A stretch of 64,000 nt of DNA. It comes from Stella humosa. GTDB taxonomy: Bacteria; Pseudomonadota; Alphaproteobacteria; ATCC43930; Allostellaceae. Within the stretch, counting starts at the first letter, position 1, and every line of letters begins with the position of its first letter. The notes under the pieces were generated by a model that was given only the letters and a program-made list of their open reading frames with translations, ran no database searches and had not been told where the DNA came from. Positions 59,569 to 64,000 of the stretch are shown in pieces. The DNA lies in contig NZ_AP019700.1 in the NCBI RefSeq assembly GCF_006738645.1, forward strand, positions 124,001 through 188,000, in the 5' to 3' direction. Both the position numbers and the translations under genes were made by a program.

Positions 59569-59586
59569 TTTCAGTTATTACTGAAA
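59569..59586. promoter_or_regulatory. Palindromic operator upstream of the GbsR-cydAB operon
   Basis: TTTCAGT-TATT-ACTGAAA is a perfect 7-bp inverted repeat with a 4-base centre in an AT-rich island. It lies just upstream of the regulator ATG on the minus strand and toward the divergent dioxygenase gene, so it could control both directions. Confidence 0.75.
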
Positions 59587-59724
59587 ATACGGAATTGGCT
59601 GCGTGGCGCTAGTGCGACACGTTGCCCTGGTCGCGCCGGGATGGACGGGTTTTGTGGAAAAGTCGTGGAACTCCTTGTGCCTCCGGCATTAATTTGTCCG
59701 GTCAGCAGGGCGAGGAGCAGTTCG

Positions 59725-60891
59725 ATGATGCCGGCGAGGATTGAGGGCAAGGCGGTCTGGAAAGGGCCGGAGGTCGACTACCGGGCCGAGATGATGCACC
59801 GCTTCAGCGATGCCGAGGTGGCCGAGATCGACGCCGCGCTGAAGGCCTGCGGCGAGCGCGACATTCCCGACATCACGGCCGACACCTTCGTCCTGCCGAC
59901 CATGGGGCCGACCATGCGGCGCCTGCGCGGCGAGCTGCTGGACGGGCGCGGCGTGGTGCTGATGCGCGGCTTCCCGCGCGAGCGCTATTCCGCCGACGAC
60001 ATGGCGCGGATCTATGTCGGGCTGGGCGCGCAGTTCGGCCAGCCGGTATCCCAGTCCTGGCAGGGCCAGCTCCTGGGCAGCGTCATCGACATCTCGGACG
60101 TGGTCGAGAAGGTGCGCGGCTACAATGCCGGCGGCGGCCAGAACTTCCATATCGACGGCTCGGCCTGCGATATCGTGGCGCTGATGTGCCTGCGCAGCGC
60201 CAAGGCCGGCGGCGCCAGCCGCATCGTCAGCGTGGCCGCCCTGCACAACGCCATGCTCGACAGCCGCCCGGACCTGCTGGAGACGCTCTATCGCGGCTAC
60301 TACCACCGCAACCACGAGATGGACGCGCTGCACTCGCTGATGCCGGTGCAAAGCGACCATCGCCTGCCCTTCCTCAGCCAGCGCGACGGCCGCGTCACCT
60401 GCCTGGCGTCGGGCTGCATCCGCTATGCCGTGCAGTATGGCGGCGTGACGATGTCGCCGCTCGAGGTCGAGGCCTATGACGAATGGCAGCGGCTGGCGCG
60501 CTCCGAGGAGTTCTTCCTCGACATGAACTTCGAGGAAGGGGACATCCAGTTCCTCAACAATCGCAGCATCATGCATGCGCGGACCGACTACGAGGATCAT
60601 GACCCGGTGGCCCGGCGTCGCCACATGCTGCGCCTGTGGCTGCGGGTCCCCGAATGGCCCGCGCGCGAGCCCAACCAGATCTGGATGAACGAGATCGACT
60701 GCCGGCACTGGCAGGACAAGAACCGCACGCCCTTCATGGAACTGCCGTCGCGTTACCTGGCGGAGCTGACCGCGACCCAGGAGCAGCGCCAGCGCGACCG
60801 CACCGTGCTGAAGCCGGACGTGCCGTCGGGCAAGTATCCCAGCGCGCGGGGCTGGCAGGAAGCACGCGAGGCGGCCAAGGTCGACGCATAG
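59725..60891 (+). CDS. TauD/TfdA-family dioxygenase
   Basis: This Fe(II)/2-oxoglutarate-type dioxygenase has 388 residues. The HxD facial motif is in QNFHIDGSACD, and the distal part contains IMHARTDYEDHDP and RRRHMLRLWLR with the last histidine and the arginine that holds 2-oxoglutarate. Members act on organosulfonates or related small molecules. It has its own start after a GAGGAG site and an AT-rich upstream region. Substrate unknown; it is divergent from the bd oxidase regulator. Confidence 0.88.
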   Translation: MMPARIEGKAVWKGPEVDYRAEMMHRFSDAEVAEIDAALKACGERDIPDITADTFVLPTMGPTMRRLRGELLDGRGVVLMRGFPRERYSADDMARIYVGLGAQFGQPVSQSWQGQLLGSVIDISDVVEKVRGYNAGGGQNFHIDGSACDIVALMCLRSAKAGGASRIVSVAALHNAMLDSRPDLLETLYRGYYHRNHEMDALHSLMPVQSDHRLPFLSQRDGRVTCLASGCIRYAVQYGGVTMSPLEVEAYDEWQRLARSEEFFLDMNFEEGDIQFLNNRSIMHARTDYEDHDPVARRRHMLRLWLRVPEWPAREPNQIWMNEIDCRHWQDKNRTPFMELPSRYLAELTATQEQRQRDRTVLKPDVPSGKYPSARGWQEAREAAKVDA

Positions 60892-61188
60892 GCCGGCCGG
60901 CCGAATCTCCGTCCTACGTCGTCGTTTCGGCCCGGCGCTTGCCGTCCGGGCCGAATTGATGATTGTTATGGGTCGAAGGATGCCTGCGGGGACACTTGGC
61001 AGGTTTCCCGCCATCACGGTCTGATATAAGAATTCCCGCCACCCTCTCGTCCGGCGCTCCAAATGATCGCCGGGCGAAGGCTCTCGACAAAAAGCCTACG
61101 ACTTTGGTTCAGGGAAGGCGGGTCCCGGTGTGTGCTCGAATTCCGACCTACGAGAACAAGCAGCAAAAGCCAACAATCGGATAGGGAC

Positions 61189-61770
61189 ATGGACTTCGCC
61201 ATAACCCGCAGGATCGAGATCGACGCCGGCCATCGCATCGCCAGCCACGGCTCGAAATGCCGGCATCTGCATGGTCATCGCTACGTGGTCGAGGCGACGT
61301 GCCGGGCCGCGTCGGGCGAACTCGTGCGCGAGGGCGAGCAGTCCGGCATGGTGCTGGACTTCGGATTCCTGAAGGACGAGATGGTGCGCATCGTCGACGG
61401 CCCCTGCGACCATGGGCTGATCGTGGCGATCGACGATAATGCGTTGCTGGGCCTGTTCGCGCCGGCCGCCGCCGATGGCGAGGCGTGGGTCGCCGATGCC
61501 ACGCGCGAGGTCGCGGCCGTCGGCTATGCCGAGCGCACCGGCGCTGCCCTCGGGCAAAAGCTCTATCTCGTGCCGTTCCCGCCGACCGCGGAATGCCTGG
61601 CGCGGCACTGGTTCGAGCGGCTGTCGCCGGCGATCGCCGCGCGCAGCACCGGCCGGGCCGAGCTGGTCGGCGTCACGGTGTGGGAGACGCCGAACTGCCG
61701 CGCCGATTTCGGCCTCGCCAACATGATCCAGCCGCCGCGCCTGGCGTCGGAGCAGGAGCGCAGCTACTAG
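61189..61770 (+). CDS. queD: 6-carboxytetrahydropterin synthase QueD-like
   Basis: This 193-residue 6-pyruvoyl tetrahydropterin synthase family enzyme has the zinc/catalytic set in GHRIASHGSKCRHLHGHRY, with the catalytic cysteine and HxH. GVTVWETPNCRADF is near the C-terminus. QueD makes 6-carboxy-5,6,7,8-tetrahydropterin for queuosine. No queC or queE is adjacent. The 297-base region before it shows no convincing preQ1 riboswitch. Its stop shares CTAG with the convergent flavoprotein gene. Confidence 0.9.
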   Translation: MDFAITRRIEIDAGHRIASHGSKCRHLHGHRYVVEATCRAASGELVREGEQSGMVLDFGFLKDEMVRIVDGPCDHGLIVAIDDNALLGLFAPAAADGEAWVADATREVAAVGYAERTGAALGQKLYLVPFPPTAECLARHWFERLSPAIAARSTGRAELVGVTVWETPNCRADFGLANMIQPPRLASEQERSY

Positions 61771-62960
61771 GCCGCCTGGCCGGCGGCCCAGCCGCTCGAC
61801 CAGGCCCACTGGAAATTGTAACCGCCCAGCCACCCGGTCACATCGACGGCCTCGCCGATGAAGAAGAGGCCGGGGACGGCCTTGGCCTCCATCGTCTTCG
61901 ACGACAGGCCGGCGGTGGCCACGCCGCCCAGCGTCACCTCCGCCTTGGCATAGCCCTCCGATCCGCTGGGCGTCAGCCGCCAGGCCTGCAACCGCTCCGC
62001 CAGCCGCCGCAGTTCACGGTCGCCGGCCTCGCCGATCGGGCGTGCCGGCAGGTAGCGGTCGGCCAGTTGCGTCGCCAACCGCTGCGGCAGCACCTCGGCC
62101 AGGATCGTCCGCCCCTCGGCCCGCGGTCGCGTGCGCTTGCGGTCCAGCAGGAAGGCTGCCGCGTCGATGTCCGGCAGCAGGTCGATGGTGATCGCCTGGC
62201 CCGGCCGCCAATAGGACGATATCTGCAGGATGGCCGGCCCCGACAGGCCGCGATGGGTGAAGAGCAGCGCCTCGCGGAAGCGCCCGGCGCCGCAGCGGGC
62301 GACCACGGCCGGGATGGATACCCCGCTCAGTGCCTGCATCGCCGCCAGTTCCTCGTCGGCGAAGGTGAGCGGCACCAAGCCCGGCCGGGTCTCGCTGAGG
62401 GCCAAGCCGAATCGCCGGGCGACGGTGTGGGCCAGGCCGGTCGCCCCCATCTTCGGGATCGACAGGCCGCCGGTCGCCAGCACGACCGAATCGGCCGTGA
62501 AGCTGCCCCGGTCGGTCTCCACCCGGAAGCGGTCGTCCCGCTCCACGGCGCCGATCCGGTGGGCCAGGCGCAGCTCGACGCCGGCCGCGCCGCATTCCGC
62601 CAGCAGCATGGCCACGATCGCCCGCGCCGACCCGTCGCAGAAGAGCTGGCCCAGCGTCTTCTCGTGGTGGGCGATGCCGTGGCGATCGACCATGGCGATG
62701 AAGTCATGCTGGGTGTAGCGCGACAGCGCCGACTTGCAGAAATGCGGGTTGTCGGACAGGAAGCGGTCGGGCGCGCTGTCACGGTTGGTGAAGTTGCAGC
62801 GCCCGCCGCCGGAAATCAGGATCTTCTTGCCCGGCGCCTCGGCATGGTCGAGCAGCAGCACCCGCCGGCCGCGGCGGCCGGCGCTGATGGCGCACATCAG
62901 CCCGGCCGCGCCGGCCCCCAGGATCACCAGGTCGAAGGCCGGCGCTGCGTCCCCGCTCAT
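61767..62960 (-). CDS. BaiN/HI0933-family FAD-dependent oxidoreductase
   Basis: This 397-residue flavoprotein has DLVILGAGAAGLMCAISAG and the family motif GKKILISGGGRCNFTN. The C-terminal VPGLFFIGEAVDVTGWLGGYNFQWAWSSG closes it (the last part is diagnostic). Its physiological substrate is not known in most bacteria. It is 29 bases from the lyase gene on the same strand and converges with queD through CTAG. Confidence 0.93.
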   Translation of the reverse strand: MSGDAAPAFDLVILGAGAAGLMCAISAGRRGRRVLLLDHAEAPGKKILISGGGRCNFTNRDSAPDRFLSDNPHFCKSALSRYTQHDFIAMVDRHGIAHHEKTLGQLFCDGSARAIVAMLLAECGAAGVELRLAHRIGAVERDDRFRVETDRGSFTADSVVLATGGLSIPKMGATGLAHTVARRFGLALSETRPGLVPLTFADEELAAMQALSGVSIPAVVARCGAGRFREALLFTHRGLSGPAILQISSYWRPGQAITIDLLPDIDAAAFLLDRKRTRPRAEGRTILAEVLPQRLATQLADRYLPARPIGEAGDRELRRLAERLQAWRLTPSGSEGYAKAEVTLGGVATAGLSSKTMEAKAVPGLFFIGEAVDVTGWLGGYNFQWAWSSGWAAGQAA

Positions 62961-62989
62961 GCCGGGCCGCGGCGTTCGCGAAGGATGGT

Positions 62990-63853
62990 CTAGCCCGCGA
63001 CGATGTAGGGCTTGGCGTCGACGTCGTAGGCGGGATAGCCCAGCGTCGTGCGCAGCTCCGGCCCCGGCAGGGCGCCGGCCGCGGCCGATTCGCCCGCGTT
63101 CAGCGCGGCCAGGCCGGCCTTCATGCCGGCGATCGCCGGCGACAGCATGCCGGTCGGGAAGGTGCCGATCTTGAAGCCGAGCGCGGTCGCCTGGGCGATC
63201 GTCGGCGTCGCTCGCGGTGCCCCCGGCGACAGGACGGCAAAGGACGGGCGCCCCGCCGCGGCGGCCACGGCGCGGCGGATCTCGTCGTCGTTCTCGGGCG
63301 AATCGAGGAACAGGATGTCGGCCCCTTCCTCGACATACATCTCGATGCGGGCGACGGCCTCGTCGATGCCCTGGGTCGGGCGGCAGTCGGTGCGGGCAAG
63401 CACCAGGATGCCCGACTCCTTGGCCGCCTCGATCGCCGCGCGGATCTTCATCCGCGCCTCCTCGCGCGGCAGGCAGGGCTTGCCGGCCGATGTCAGCGCG
63501 CGCGGCGTGATCTTGTCCTCGATCAGCACGGCGGCGGCCCCTGCGCGGCCATAGGCGCGCACGGTGCGCTGCACGTTCATGGCATTGCCATAGCCATGGT
63601 CGCCGTCGGCCAGCACCAGCGTGCCGGGGGCGGCGCCATGCACCATGTTGAAGGAATCGAACATCTCGCCGAACGAGACGAGGTCGAGGTCCGGTCCGCC
63701 GAGCCGGCTGGCGGCCACGCAGGACCCCGACAGGAAGGCGGTCTGGAAGCCGGCGCCGGCGGCCAGCTTGGCGCTCAGCCCGTCCCACACGGCCGGCATG
63801 ACGACGAAGGCGGGCTCGGCCAGCAGGGCACGCAGACGATCGGGGGGTGTCAT
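62990..63853 (-). CDS. Isocitrate lyase/PEP mutase family enzyme
   Basis: This 287-residue TIM-barrel enzyme has VLADGDHGYGNAMNVQRTV, with the metal-binding aspartates, and AAAVLIEDKITPRALTSAGKP in the catalytic loop. ILVLARTDCRPTQGIDEAVAR follows. Close relatives act as oxaloacetate decarboxylase or 2-methylisocitrate-like lyase. The loop lacks the lysine-cysteine pattern (KKCGH) of true isocitrate lyases. An AAGGA site precedes the ATG. It is upstream of the flavoprotein gene on the same strand. Confidence 0.88.
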   Translation of the reverse strand: MTPPDRLRALLAEPAFVVMPAVWDGLSAKLAAGAGFQTAFLSGSCVAASRLGGPDLDLVSFGEMFDSFNMVHGAAPGTLVLADGDHGYGNAMNVQRTVRAYGRAGAAAVLIEDKITPRALTSAGKPCLPREEARMKIRAAIEAAKESGILVLARTDCRPTQGIDEAVARIEMYVEEGADILFLDSPENDDEIRRAVAAAAGRPSFAVLSPGAPRATPTIAQATALGFKIGTFPTGMLSPAIAGMKAGLAALNAGESAAAGALPGPELRTTLGYPAYDVDAKPYIVAG

Positions 63854-63948
63854 GTCGCCATCCTTGGGGGTTCCATATGCGCCGGCGACGATAGGCGCGG
63901 CCGGCCGGGCCGACAAGCCGGATGCCGGCCTATCGGGGGACGGTGCCG

Positions 63949-64000
63949 TCAGGTGGCGGGCAGCAGCACGCCGCGGCCGGCGGCATCGGCGGCGGGGGTG
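63949..64000 (-). CDS. Possible 3' end of a gene running in from the right edge
   Basis: On the minus strand the last 16 codons of an open frame end in TGA (residues TPAADAAGRGVLLPAT). The fragment is too short to identify. It is compatible with the C-terminus of a gene that would be upstream of the lyase gene on the same strand, but chance is possible. Confidence 0.3.
   Translation of the reverse strand, partial: TPAADAAGRGVLLPAT

Noticed and set aside
60892-61188. Possible preQ1 riboswitch in the 297-base region before queD
   Set aside because: I could not find the expected short stem with its A-rich tail and pseudoknot; the region shows only ordinary AT-richer promoter-like sequence.

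Overview
The window is very GC-rich DNA (roughly 70% by eye) packed with protein genes. There is no stretch over 300 bases without a gene, and I see no rRNA, tRNA, CRISPR array, insertion sequence or phage gene. Stop and start codons overlap repeatedly (ATGA, GTGA, TGATG), as in tightly coupled operons. The gene content suggests a free-living aerobic alphaproteobacterium, probably of the Rhodospirillales type. The supporting genes are an LMW-type ars cluster, an aa3-type oxidase with fused subunits I and III, a cyanide-insensitive-type bd oxidase with a GbsR-like regulator, DUF2231/CtaG/CopD neighbours, HI0933-type flavoproteins and polar amino-acid-type ABC transport. The taxonomic placement is inference from gene content only.

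Layout. (1) 94-3391: a DAO-type FAD oxidoreductase converging on a UvrD/Rep helicase. (2) 3496-10755: an arsenic resistance island holding an ArsR-ArsC fusion, GAPDH, ArsJ, ArsR, a flavin-dependent oxidoreductase with a cysteine-pair tail, Acr3 and an MFS pump. It combines two routes: arsenate to 1-arseno-3-phosphoglycerate with ArsJ export, and arsenate to arsenite with Acr3 export. (3) 10858-14907: a small DUF3325 gene with a strong terminator, an aldo/keto reductase, a DUF3833 lipoprotein, a DUF3016 protein and a GAF-EAL phosphodiesterase. (4) 14904-21439: an FCD-type GntR regulator divergent from a seven-gene operon with two tandem beta-hydroxyacid dehydrogenases, a periplasmic binding protein, an amidohydrolase, two ABC permeases and an ATPase. 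This looks like uptake and catabolism of a small unidentified acid.

(5) 21443-27042: a haem-copper oxidase locus (small membrane protein, subunit I/III fusion, CuA/cytochrome c subunit II, DUF2231, CopD-like, CtaG-like) with several departures from textbook ligand and proton-channel residues. (6) 27121-31448: a very large epimerase-SPW-VKOR fusion divergent from a GMC oxidoreductase. (7) 31479-37139: a secreted subtilisin-RTX protease, a SAM methyltransferase, a DUF4345 membrane protein and a TPR glycosyltransferase. (8) 37269-42873: a type III polyketide synthase with an ICMT-like methyltransferase, then a minus-strand SDR-MFS-GST-serine hydrolase operon.

(9) 43067-56548: a hybrid histidine kinase followed by a surface polysaccharide cluster. 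The cluster holds a nucleotidyltransferase, a LegB-like dehydratase, an FnlC/FnlB/FnlA-like trio suggesting UDP-N-acetyl-L-fucosamine or a related sugar, two glycosyltransferases, an orphan protein and a protein built from about 40-residue repeats. (10) 56555-59545: cydAB of the cyanide-insensitive type with its GbsR/MarR-like regulator and a near-perfect operator palindrome. (11) 59725-63853: a TauD-family dioxygenase, QueD, a BaiN/HI0933 flavoprotein and an isocitrate lyase/PEP mutase family enzyme.

The most interesting signals are the epimerase-SPW-VKOR fusion, the cysteine-pair tail on the ars flavoprotein, the altered proton-channel and haem-ligand residues of the oxidase, the repeat-module polysaccharide protein, the dual-dehydrogenase transport operon, and a set of short tandem duplications placed exactly at gene ends.
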